Shown here one piece after another: positions 1 through 9,360 of a stretch of 64,000 nucleotides of DNA. Position 1 is the stretch's first letter. Each line of letters opens with the position of its first letter. Both the position numbers and the translations under genes were made by a program. The DNA is from Cercophora sp. LCS_1 (lineage: Eukaryota > Ascomycota > Sordariomycetes > Sordariales > Lasiosphaeriaceae): positions 1 to 64,000 of the forward strand of contig JAPZLL010000044.1 of NCBI GenBank assembly GCA_036250225.1, written 5' to 3'. The notes under the pieces were generated by a model. That model saw only the letters and a list, made by a program, of their open reading frames with translations. It was not told where the DNA came from and made no database searches.

Positions 1-512
1 AAATTATATCACCACCCTAATATTACCACATTGATTACCACAAACCCATGGGTACCCGCCAAGACTCAATGGGTACCCATGGGTAATTCCAGGCACTAGA
101 CGGGAGGGTCGAGTTTCATACAGAGTGGAAGGAGTAGGTCGAACAGTCGCCCGTTTGGGGTTTTGACGGAGATTGAGATGGAGGAGGGACGGGGGAGTGA
201 CGAGGTGAGGATTGTGGGACGAAAGGAGGGAGAGGTGTTACGGCCTGCTCCAAGGGCTCCCAGGGGAGGGCTTGGCAAAGACAGATCGCAAGAGCGGACA
301 GGGTCCAATGCTCTAGGTGAGGAGTGCAAGGTGACTGAGTGAAGGCTAGGACAACTCTCGAAGGTGATACACTGTCAAGCAGAACGTAGACTCCAAGGTC
401 CCTGACGATGGGTCTCACTGAGCGGTGCTCAAGAACAATGTATTGCTAGCGTGAGGATCCAAGAGTCCTCACACAGTTGTGGGCACAACCATCGTATCTA
501 TATACATGAAGT
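1..512. other. Intergenic, short GGTACCCATGGGTA-type palindromic pieces
   Basis: No credible coding region is visible. Positions about 46-92 hold two copies of a GGGTACCC-containing palindrome close together. The rest is unremarkable. Confidence 0.4.
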
Positions 513-655
513 CTGGTCCGTGACCCCGAGCCTGTTGGACCCGAGGTTCGGGTCCAACACCGCCGGGTCCGTCGTGACTGGTCCGGGGTTGGTCCCGAGC
601 CTGTTGGACCCGAGGCTCGGGTCCAACGCCGCCGGGTCCGTCGTGACTGGTCCGC
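513..655. repeat. Two-copy 69-bp tandem repeat with an internal hairpin
   Basis: Two nearly identical 69-bp units lie head to tail. The anchor CCGAG is at 526 and again at 595. Each unit contains a perfect or near-perfect inverted repeat, GTTGGACCCGAG then CGGGTCCAAC, around a 2-4 nt loop, followed by a GC-rich tail. It could be a remnant of a transposon terminus or a structured non-coding element. No open element is attached. Confidence 0.75.
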
Positions 656-1185
656 TCAGGGCTTGTGGGTCCTTGCACCCTGTGCTCCTATGATTGGTGT
701 CTCACCGTGGCCCGTGCGCCCTCCTTGAGGTCATGACCTGGGTCGTGACAAGAGGATAGTGATGGGAGTTTGGGGAAGGGGATACACAAGACTACGAAGG
801 TTACGGTTGAGTATCTGGAGAGGGGGGATAGTGGCGGGTGGGGGAGGCGGTAGGCTGGTGTCGATGGGAGGGTGGCTGGGCACATACGTACGCATGGGTT
901 TTTTATTTGTCAAAAAGTTTGCTTTGGTTGATGATTGCACGAGTTGGAAAGGGTATCGGGTAGGGAGCATATAGCCCACATTGGTGCCTCGCGGCTGTGT
1001 TTTGTCGAACATGAACATGATTACATTTCTCCTTCTCATCCTTTGCCCAAAGAATCGAATAGTTGAACATCTCATGAACGCCCACCCGTCTTTCCACATC
1101 TAGGACCACTCAGCTCCGCCCACCCGCACCTCATGGTCCCAATGCCCCATGTGCCCACGGCGGGATCTCCCAACAGTTAGCCGGG
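656..1185. other. Intergenic, nothing recognised
   Basis: No conserved coding frame, RNA gene or repeat was seen between the tandem repeat and the 3' end of the HET-domain gene. Confidence 0.4.
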
Positions 1186-2937
1186 TCATAGCAACCACAC
1201 AACCTTCCACCAAAAGTCCTCATTAACCCCATCCATATCCCTCATCGTCGCATACTTCGTCTCCAGATAGCCCACCCTCGTAAACGTCCGCTCCGCCATC
1301 ATGTCCGATCTTTTGATATACTCAGGTTGTGTTGTTACCCCCGTCTCTTGGCCCTTTTGCTTCAACACCAGTGACAAATTGACACTCTCAGGTATCCCGC
1401 AGCTTCCAGCATATAACCGATGGACAAGCAAACACCATACCTTGACGGGCTGTCCCTCGGGGAACTCATCCGCGGCATCCGGTCGAAAGTCGTACTTTTC
1501 TTGGTCCGACCACCGTCCAACTGGATCTACTTCCATGTCATAGCGTATGCTGACGGTTCCATCTGGACGGATGATCTTGTTTGCGGTGACCTGGCCGCTT
1601 CGAAGATCGCCGCTTAGCTGGATGGACCGCGACTCGTGGCTTTTCCACGCTGGGATTGGCAAGGACTGGTCGAAACTCGTACCGTATGGGATTCCAATCT
1701 CGGGCTTTATCATGAGAGCAGGCCAGACTGCGTCCTCCTTGTTGAGGTTGTCGTTGGCTTCTTTGCTGAGATCGTAAACTCCGTTTCGGATTTTGGCCCC
1801 GCCCTTGACGGATGCCCAACTCCATGACGGGGCTAGCCACTTGTTTGTGCGTTGAGGTCTTGTGTCAGTAGCGTGGAGTTTCCCATCGTCGCTTGAGGCT
1901 GGGTTGGTGTCGACATACCACATCAGCTCTCTCTCCAGCCCGTCAAGCCATAGGCCCCAAGAGTTCCGTATCCGTGCCCAGCGCTGTGCTACCGCAGCGA
2001 TACCATTCATGGCAAGGAACCTGTCCGACTCAAAGTTCAAGTTCCGCGCCGTGTAGCACGAGACAAAATCCCACCAGACGCGAAAGAAGGGAAGATAGCC
2101 TTCGTCGTCGTAGAAACCCCCAAAGCTGAGATCCATGCACCCTTCCTCGGATGGCTCTTCGTCTTGCTCATGGCCAGGGGGGCGCCAGTCTCGGAAAAAG
2201 ACGAACATGCTCTTCAAATCGTTGGCCCGGATCGTCACGCTCCTTTCCAGCTCAACCGTCGACGAATGCAAAACAACAGACCCCTCTCGACACTCCCACC
2301 TGATCCCATCCCGTCCAAACAACACTGACCTCGGCGAAATCGCCATCTCCTGCGTCGTCCAGCCCCTCGTATCCAACACACCCTCCACTGTCTGCTCCTC
2401 ACCAGGTACAAATCCCCCCTCCGCACTCCCGCTATCTACCGCATGCAGCGTGCAAACCGCATTCCCGTAAACAACCGCCATCCGCGGCGCCTCCCTCTTC
2501 CAATCCTCCCCGTCATCCTGCACGATGCACAGCGCGTCGATCCAGAGGTGCTCATACCCGAACGCTCTTGTCACATTGACAGCGTCAACAAATGTAGCAG
2601 GGAGTTCTGACATGGCCAGACCATTATCAACCATGGACTTGAGAGTAGCTTTTGTTGTTTTGAGTGTTTTGGGTGTTGGTGAACCCCAGGTGTAACTCAG
2701 CGCTATGAAGGGAACCTCATCCGCCTGCGAACCGAGTTCGATAAGATGGATGCCTGCTTCGTTGGGGAGAATATGGAGTAAGCGGCGTGGCATGAGGTCT
2801 TTGACGCCTAAGTCGCGGATGATGTGCATGTTGTCGCTGGACCAGATTGTGCTGAGGCGGGCGCGGGTGCGGCATGATGCGTGGTGGGCGAGGCAGTGGG
2901 TTAGGACGCGGGTGGTAGGGAGCAAAGCGGCGTCCAT
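1186..2937 (-). CDS. HET-domain protein
   Basis: A single-exon gene of about 583 aa. The start is the ATG at 2937 (MDAALLPT); the open frame extends further upstream only from a GTG. A heterokaryon-incompatibility (HET) domain begins near residue 75, with the hallmark block FIALSYTWGS, then LWIDALCIVQDD and a YGNAVCTLHA block. Family knowledge: HET domains trigger cell death on non-self recognition in filamentous fungi, usually as the effector half of a larger system. The C-terminal part is family-specific and not recognised; it contains the usual WAPSWSWASVKG segment found in HET proteins. No signal peptide or membrane segment is visible. The partner specificity cannot be told from sequence. 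Confidence 0.9.
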   Translation of the reverse strand: MDAALLPTTRVLTHCLAHHASCRTRARLSTIWSSDNMHIIRDLGVKDLMPRRLLHILPNEAGIHLIELGSQADEVPFIALSYTWGSPTPKTLKTTKATLKSMVDNGLAMSELPATFVDAVNVTRAFGYEHLWIDALCIVQDDGEDWKREAPRMAVVYGNAVCTLHAVDSGSAEGGFVPGEEQTVEGVLDTRGWTTQEMAISPRSVLFGRDGIRWECREGSVVLHSSTVELERSVTIRANDLKSMFVFFRDWRPPGHEQDEEPSEEGCMDLSFGGFYDDEGYLPFFRVWWDFVSCYTARNLNFESDRFLAMNGIAAVAQRWARIRNSWGLWLDGLERELMWYVDTNPASSDDGKLHATDTRPQRTNKWLAPSWSWASVKGGAKIRNGVYDLSKEANDNLNKEDAVWPALMIKPEIGIPYGTSFDQSLPIPAWKSHESRSIQLSGDLRSGQVTANKIIRPDGTVSIRYDMEVDPVGRWSDQEKYDFRPDAADEFPEGQPVKVWCLLVHRLYAGSCGIPESVNLSLVLKQKGQETGVTTQPEYIKRSDMMAERTFTRVGYLETKYATMRDMDGVNEDFWWKVVWLL

Positions 2938-3223
2938 TTTCGTTGGTCGAAAGTAGGATAGTGGTTGTGACGGAGTGGCCACCGGGGGGGATGGGTTGAG
3001 ATGAAAAGCAAGGGAGGAACTTGAAATCGCAGGCTATTGCTCGGTTGACGCAGGAGCGTTCCACCGTGCGGGGTTTGTTCAATGCGATTCAGTGGAACTA
3101 GGCGCTGTGCGGGCCAATTGGGGAGGTTGGGCTACTAATCAAGCAAGAGCCGACGGTTTGACTCGGCTGGGATCGGAGAAAAAGACGGACACCCTCCGGG
3201 CTCATCCCCCAGACACACGACTA

Positions 3224-4817
3224 TCAAACAATATGCCGTTCCTCCTTTTCGTTTTCCAGGTTCCGAACGATCGCATTCGTCATCCAGGTCCAGAAGAAAT
3301 AGCTCAAAAGCACAACCGCCGTCAACGCGCCAGCCACGATAAAGTAAATATACCACCAGGGCGATAAAACCGACTCTCCCTCGTCCGGATGCCACTCAAA
3401 CAAGCCCATCGACATGAACGTCTGGTCACAAGTATCAGCACCAAAACTGCGCTTTCCCAGGATGGATGCACTCACCGCAACAAACGTAGCCGGTAAAAAC
3501 ACCATTGTCAAAATCGCCAATGCCTTCATCTTGTTGACCTCCTGCTTGGCAATACTCGATGTTTCCTATCGTCGTCCGTCCCATCAGCATCGAATTGACA
3601 CATAGCACCACCAATGCAGCGACATTATCGGCGCGGACGGAAAGAGCTAGAGAGGGGAAAAAAAAAAAAAAAAAAAAAAAACTCACCATCTGAAACGTCG
3701 TCCCAACCATCTCCCTCAACCCATCACACTGTCTCACCACAACCTCATACTCATCCACCGTCCTCAACAAATACCCCCTCGCATCCAACACCGGCTTCCC
3801 ATCCACCGTCGCCGCTCCAAACTCTCCACCCTCTCTAAACCTCTCCAGCTCCCTCACCCACGTCAACATGCAATCCCGCAGCATCGTCACCTCAGCGCCC
3901 AGCCCAACCAAGTTTCTCGGATCGTCCTCACTCATGATCGGCCCGTACTTCTTCGCCGCAACAGCGCCGAGCCGAAAATTCCCCACCAGATCGGCCATCG
4001 CGTCGGCATGTCGCTGGAACTGTTCGAAACGATGGACCTTTTCCAGCTGGATGAAGGCGTTGATCAGCGTAAAGGGTTCTAGGGCAGCGTGTTCCGAAAA
4101 GGCGAGGCGTTCGAGGATTGTTTCGGCTTGGGTAGGGGTGTATCCGAGGAAGAGGGCGTACGTGAGCCGTTTGGAGGGGATGTAGGTCAGGGACAGAGCG
4201 GTGTCGCGTTCGAGCGTGTTGGTTGTGCGGAGGGTGTAGTGCGTTTTTGGATGGGTCGGGTCGGAGGTGGTGTCGGTTGAGGTGAGGATCGTGGCCCAGC
4301 CGCGGTTGGCGACGGTTGCGAGGCATTGGTGGACGTGGAACGTCCCGAGGAGGGAGCGGAACGTCGGCTCGGACGGGATGGAGAGGTATTTGAGGGTTGC
4401 TGGGTTGTGTTTGGGCTTGCCGTTGAGGATTGGGTCCGGGTGGCGGGGGCAGATTCTGCGTGGGTTTTGGTTTAGTCAGGTATTGTTTCGGTAAGAGGTG
4501 TTTGGTGGTTGTGAACGTACATGAGGGAGAGGGATGCTTCGACGGCGGTGTCGGTTGGTTGGGGGACCTGGACGGCGGTTAGCGGGTTTGGGTCTGCCCA
4601 AGCCGTCTGCAGAGCGACGTGCCGAGCTAAGCCAGTCTTTCCATTCGTCCTCGGTGGTGAGACTCCGAGAATGCGTTGCTTTCTGGAACTTCGGGGTATC
4701 TTTTCCGAGCTGCTTGGACATTTGGGCTGCGTATGTCGGCTCGCCTTTGCGATATACAAAGGCAGGCGGTTTGGTCTGCTTGGCGTTCCATTCTGCAGTC
4801 TTCCAAACGAGATCCAT
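3224..4817 (-). CDS. CorA-like membrane protein, exon 1 frame broken
   Basis: The exons read as 3224-3421, 3476-3565, 3687-4455 and 4521-4817 on the minus strand. Introns are 3422-3475 (GTGAGT..CAG), 3566-3686 (GTGAGT..TAG, with a poly-T tract) and 4456-4520 (GTACGT..CAG). The C-terminus is the fungal CorA-like module: ALAILTMVFLPATFVA, then a loop with FMSMGLFEW, then a second membrane helix WWYIYFIVAGALTAVVLL. The canonical GMN selectivity motif is absent, as in most fungal members, so magnesium transport should not be assumed. A coiled helical region precedes the membrane pair. The only ATG-started exon 1 frame (MDLVWKTAEW, 4817) is one base out of register with the frame that splices correctly at 4520. 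Either there is a 1-nt indel around 4600-4650 or the gene is damaged. Confidence 0.75.
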
Positions 4818-4821
4818 GGTG

Positions 4822-4828
4822 GTGGTGG

Positions 4829-4877
<49 letters not shown>
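4822..4877. repeat. GAT trinucleotide microsatellite
   Basis: About 15 GAT units flanked by GGT units lie immediately upstream of the candidate CorA-like start codon. On the minus strand it reads as ATC/TCA/CAT; the serine run in one frame is a product of the repeat and not protein evidence. Confidence 0.9.
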
Positions 4878-4878
<1 letters not shown>

Positions 4879-4899
4879 GTGGTAATAAAACAGCCGCGG

Positions 4900-5390
4900 T
4901 CAAATTTTCTGGCCTACGCTGTCCTGTCAGTTGATTCAGTGGTGACTTGAATCTTGTCCCGAGTTGCCTCCGTCATGATATTTACAAGATCAGGCTCTGG
5001 GATGCCTCTCGTCGGGTTGCATTAGTGGCCACGCGCCGACAGGTGTGCATATGCCGAAGCACTGCATCTAACCCCATGATTCTCAGTTGCATATCATCTG
5101 CCAATCATGTTGCATCCACGATGCTGTCGGGCGCCGGAGCCTGCTGTTGTGGCTCTTTGCCAACGCGGGAGCTCATGGTTCCATCCAAAGAGACGGGTTG
5201 GAGCAAAGCATGACAGACATGGCAGACTAAAAGTGCTGCTTTGTAAATTGGGCAAGACGATGCGGCTCTGCGACGTGTCGGGCTGGAAGAGGGGTTTTTA
5301 AACAGTGTGTTTCAGCGGGGGATGCCCAATTGACCGAGTTTCTCCCAATCCGCTTCATTCAAACACCATCGTCCAAACAGCTGTCATCCA
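4900..5390. other. Intergenic, divergent promoter region
   Basis: Lies between the CorA-like gene (minus) and the small hypothetical gene (plus). No conserved coding frame or recognised regulatory motif was seen. Confidence 0.35.
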
Positions 5391-5759
5391 ATGCCGTCCA
5401 AACAACGCCGGCAGGCCCTCCCATTCCGCGAGCGCTATGTCGATACAGCTGTCCTGATAGAGAGATTGAAGAGCATCTACAAGGACGCCGAATTTGAACT
5501 TGAAGTGAGTCGGAACAGGCCCCCGGACCACAGCTACCACGTCCTGACTGCGACGAAGATCGTCACCGATAGAGTGGTCCTGTACGCAGCCAAGAAGTTG
5601 ACAAAGGTGATTTTATGTACCGGAACTCGTGTTCCTACGCATTTACTCACACCAAAGCAGGATCAAATCAAGGCTCTTCAGGATGATCCCACAGTCTATA
5701 ACCATTATGGAGTGCCAGGCGAAAACTATCACATGGGCACATCTTATCAAGATACCTAG
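5391..5759 (+). CDS. Small hypothetical protein
   Basis: An ATG-started frame of up to 122 aa, rich in charged residues (KQRRQALPFRERY at the start). An in-frame GTGATT...AAAGCAG segment at about 5607-5661 looks like a 54-bp intron; removing it keeps the frame and joins AAKKLTK to DQIKALQDD. No domain, signal peptide or membrane segment is recognised. It ends 45 bp before the 3' end of the convergent kinase gene. It could be a genuine small gene; there is no family support. Confidence 0.45.
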   Translation: MPSKQRRQALPFRERYVDTAVLIERLKSIYKDAEFELEVSRNRPPDHSYHVLTATKIVTDRVVLYAAKKLTKVILCTGTRVPTHLLTPKQDQIKALQDDPTVYNHYGVPGENYHMGTSYQDT

Positions 5760-5803
5760 GTAGCTGTCTGCCAGAGGCCTGTCTGGTGGTTTCCTGTCCA
5801 TGT

Positions 5804-8800
5804 TTATAGCACCTGTTGGCTCATCCGGGAAGGGTTTCCGTGTCTTGCGCTGTCTCGCCGAGGCGTTGGCCCATCGATGAGACCACTCATGGTTCGCTTC
5901 TTCTTGAGTAACGCCTCTGCAGGCTCTTTGATGGTGACGGCGTTTTTTTGAATCCTCGGGTCCTTGGGCTGCCTTTGTGCTATCTTCTTCGTGAAGTAAT
6001 CCTCAGAGCTTGCAGAGTTTGCGGTGTTTTTGATCCTTTCTAGCCTCTTCACAAGGTCATAGCAGGTGATGCGTTTGATATCATCCGTCTTTCTGGGTTG
6101 TTTCGACCTCGAAAATGATATTTTATCCGGCTCAACGAGGAGCATTTTCGCTTGAATAATGTCGAGTATATCGATGACGAAGTCCGAGGATGTTGGAGCT
6201 GTCCTCAACGCTTCGATTCGCTAGCCATTGCCTTCAAGTTAGCAGTGTCTCGGACAGTGCGCTCCCGGATTTCCATAACAGGGAACTTACCTTGGTCACG
6301 GCAGGATTAACGTCAAATTTGGTCTTGTCCTTAGTCTTGATGATGTGATAGAATGTGTCTTGAATCGCACCCTCCAAGCTCTTGTTTTCCCGTTCGAGTG
6401 TCCGCTCCTCTCGAAAGGCATCGACGGGATTCACTCTACCACAGCTGCCACCTTGGACCAGCCAGCACATGAACTCTAAAAAGACGCAGCCCAGGCTCCA
6501 GATATCCCAAGATCTAGAACAGGTTGCCGGAGGTTGACATTCCTTCTCCGGTGGCGCGTAGGATTTGGTTGCCCTACGCATATCGGCATCTGATCTGGTG
6601 TCGGTATGATGAAGCTTGGTGATACCAAAGTCAGCCAGCTGCAAGACGCCAAGAGCTTCTTCCTTGGTTGTCGATTCCTGGTCTCCTCGACCAGCCCATT
6701 TCTCGTGCCACAGCAGATTCTCTGGCTTGATATCTCCATGAATTCCATAGTGGGGGTCGCCACGTGCGCTTGGTGCATTGATCGGAATGATGTCGCTTTC
6801 CCTCGCATTGTCGTCGACTGAGACTGCACGGCCGGCTTCCTTTTGATTCAGATCGTGTAGCTTGGACAGCGCAAATGCAAGCCCGTAGAACTGGTTAGCA
6901 ACCCAGCGTGCTCGTGTCGAAGAAGAGATCTTCCTCTTGCCGGGATCCGTTTCATGGTTCAGGTTGTTGTGCCAGAATTGTCTCAGGTTGCTATCTGCCA
7001 GTGGAAACATGAGGTAGAAGCGCCTATCGCTCTCGGGCCCAATGATCTCCATGGTGAGAATGAGCTTGACAAGGTGCGGGTCTTTCAGATTGTTGAGCCT
7101 CCGTAGGACACTGACTTCGTTATTGAACTCGGCCTCATTGTCTGAAAAGAGCTGCTTGAGGGCAAACGCTGGATCGCCTTGCCCGCCCTGCTCGTCTCAG
7201 GTCAGTAAGCAATAGGGAAAAAACACCCCGGGGAATGTTGCCTCACTCTATACGATGGTAAGTTGTGATGCGCTCTGTGTATGGTGATCCGCCTGACCAC
7301 TCCGTGAGCACCCTTCATTCCATCTATGGAGGAATTCGACCTGGGCTCGGTGCTGGTATCATCCTCCCAAGTCGTGTCGTGCTGCGTGCCGATCCCAGGA
7401 GTGTGCTTGTGCCCTTCCTGTATCGTGACCTTCTTAACCGCTCCGGGGGCAGTCTTCACTCCATCTGTCCAGGAATTGGACCTGGACTCGGTGCTAGGTA
7501 CGATGCCGTCCTTCCCGGGTGTGTTGCGATGCGCGGTGATTCCGGGAGCCGGCTTCTGCTCAATGATCTGAAATGGGAATGGGCGCTTCCAAGATAGCTC
7601 GTAGTGTTCTCCTCTCCCGAAGAATGGCGCCAAAGTTTGCCACTGTGTTTTCTCAAAAGCTTCAATCTCTCGCCGTTTCCATGCCCCGAAAAGTCGGATC
7701 GGTGTCGACTCGCCGTCTCGACAGAGTTTGAATCGCCGCTTACTCCCATGCTCCTTGACAGGCAGCGAGGCGAAAGGTAGGCAGGAATCTGTGAGTCCTT
7801 CGTCGACGAACTCAACGATGGCTGGTGCCTCCCCAATTAGCACTAGAGTTGCCAATATCTTACGCAGTGAGTTCTTGTCCTTGTCGGATTTTCCGTATAT
7901 GTCCTCGACCTTGATGCCGTTCTTGATGTATGGGACAATATTCTCAATCGACCTGCGATCGACGATCTCAAAGAGACGATCGTTCGGAATGTAGTAGTCG
8001 CCTGTTCCGGCAAGCGGGGGCTCGGAAGCATCGCGTAGATCGGTGTCCATCACGTCCAGCAGCTTTTGGAATGCTTCATCTCGGTTTTCCTGGTCCGGTC
8101 CAGAGTGATCGGCTTCCCTGGTGTCAGGAGCGCGTTCGGCTTCGGGAATGGTGCTCGGTCGAAGAAGGGACCCAGTATCTTCAACGCGAAATCCTGCGTG
8201 ACCCGCGCTGAACTCTGTTGACTCCTCGGTGCCTTTGCTCTCTTTCGCTGCTTGGGAAAGTAGCTCTGCGCCCCCATCGTTGCACGTCGGCATGGAGGCC
8301 TCTCCAGGGACGCCTCCCTCTGCCCCCCAGATGTCGGTGATAGCATCAGGCAGGGTATCGCTAGTTTTAGTCCCTTGGGACGCGACCAGATCTCCTCGCC
8401 GGTTGAATTTGATCTTTGCGCTATTGTCAGTGTTCTACCCTGGATTGAGTTGCCGAATGGGAAAACGACGTGCTTACCTTCCCCCGCAAGTGCTGTAACC
8501 ACAACCTGGCTGCTCTTTTGGCCCAGGGCATGGTGGACTCTGGCATACAGCGGATGTTTGAGATTGTGGGCGAAAAGCCTGAAGCGTGAAGGAAATCATG
8601 TTCAATAATACTTTGGGAATTCGTGCCGCTTGGTCTGCACGAACGGGCCAAATTTCCACAAGGGCGACAAGGCTCTGGAACAGTGTGTGGCATCATTGCG
8701 CCTTCGGCGCCTATGAATGGGACTAAGCTCGATTTGCAAAACCGTCATGCGCTACTTAGCGTAGGGCGTTCGGTGGTGGTGCAAATGAAGCTTTCCATTG

Positions 8801-9225
8801 GCTAAACTCTCCGTGATGGTTGCATGACATGCAGCCCAGAGATTCAGGTGCTGCTGCGGACTCCTCTGACCCCCTCATTTCCCTCCCGGCTTTTCTCACC
8901 AGATGAATTTCATCTTCTCTCGCTTTTGGTCCCTTCATTAGCAATGAAGAGACGGGGGGAATGGGGGGGGGGGGGGAATGGAATTTACCTCTGTTAGCTT
9001 GCGTGGAAGTACAAGCTTGTAAACATCTCTGTTCAACTCCACCTCGTAGTTACCGTATCCAAAGAGAGACGAAAGAACTCTGAACATGTCGCTTTCATCT
9101 ACAACGGTCGCTCGTATTCTCTCGGTCGTCTTGGCTGTCTTGAACAGCGGTGGACCAAGGTAGTCGCCGGCCGTCGGGCGCCTAAATAGTGGCAAATAGG
9201 AGGAGAATCGTTCGAGTCGAGGCAT
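5804..9225 (-). CDS. Serine/threonine protein kinase with large N-terminal region
   Basis: Clear C-terminal kinase: catalytic lysine in FALKQL, catalytic loop HGDIKPENLLW (Gly replaces Arg of HRD), DFGITKL, an APPE motif and DIWSLGCVFLEF. Good introns are 6221-6290 (GTAAGT..TAG) and 7191-7246 (GTGAGG..GAG). The exon upstream of 7246 reaches at least 8293. An earlier exon ends near 8472 and its acceptor TTCACGCTTCAG lies near 8583. A further N-terminal exon (MPRLERFSSYLP, ATG 9225) covers about 8985-9225. Joins between 8293 and 8985 are not fully resolved; one donor at about 8472 does not keep frame with the obvious acceptor. The glycine-loop segment is tandemly duplicated (7281-7421 and 7422-7562). 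Family knowledge: such fungal kinases are signalling enzymes of unknown substrate. The kinase call is firm; treating 8427-9225 as the same gene is inference. Confidence 0.75.
7281..7562 (-). repeat. In-frame 141-bp tandem duplication inside the kinase
   Basis: Two diverged copies, 7281-7421 and 7422-7562, are offset by exactly 141 bp (47 codons). The DNA matches in blocks such as CCATCT..GGAATT.GACCTGG.CTCGGTGCT. In protein they read EPRSNSSIDGMKGAHGVV and ESRSNSWTDGVKTAPGAV. These cover the lead-in and the glycine-rich loop of the kinase N-lobe. Confidence 0.8.
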
Positions 9226-9360
9226 TTCGAACAAAGATCGGTGCTGGTCGAAGATGGCGAGGACCGGGAAAGGGGTGGGGTGTCGCCTTAAAAGGGTCGG
9301 GTCCTCGCGGTACGTCGGGCGCGAGTCTAAGCCATCATTCCGAAGATGAATGCAAGTCAA

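Noticed and set aside
3566..3686. Poly-A/T tract at 3660 as a retroposon tail
   Set aside because: It is the pyrimidine-rich part of a phase-0 intron that joins conserved CorA-like sequence; no target-site duplication was seen.
4472..4903. Frame with a long poly-serine run
   Set aside because: The serines are a translation of the GAT microsatellite; only the downstream half of this frame is used in the CorA-like gene.
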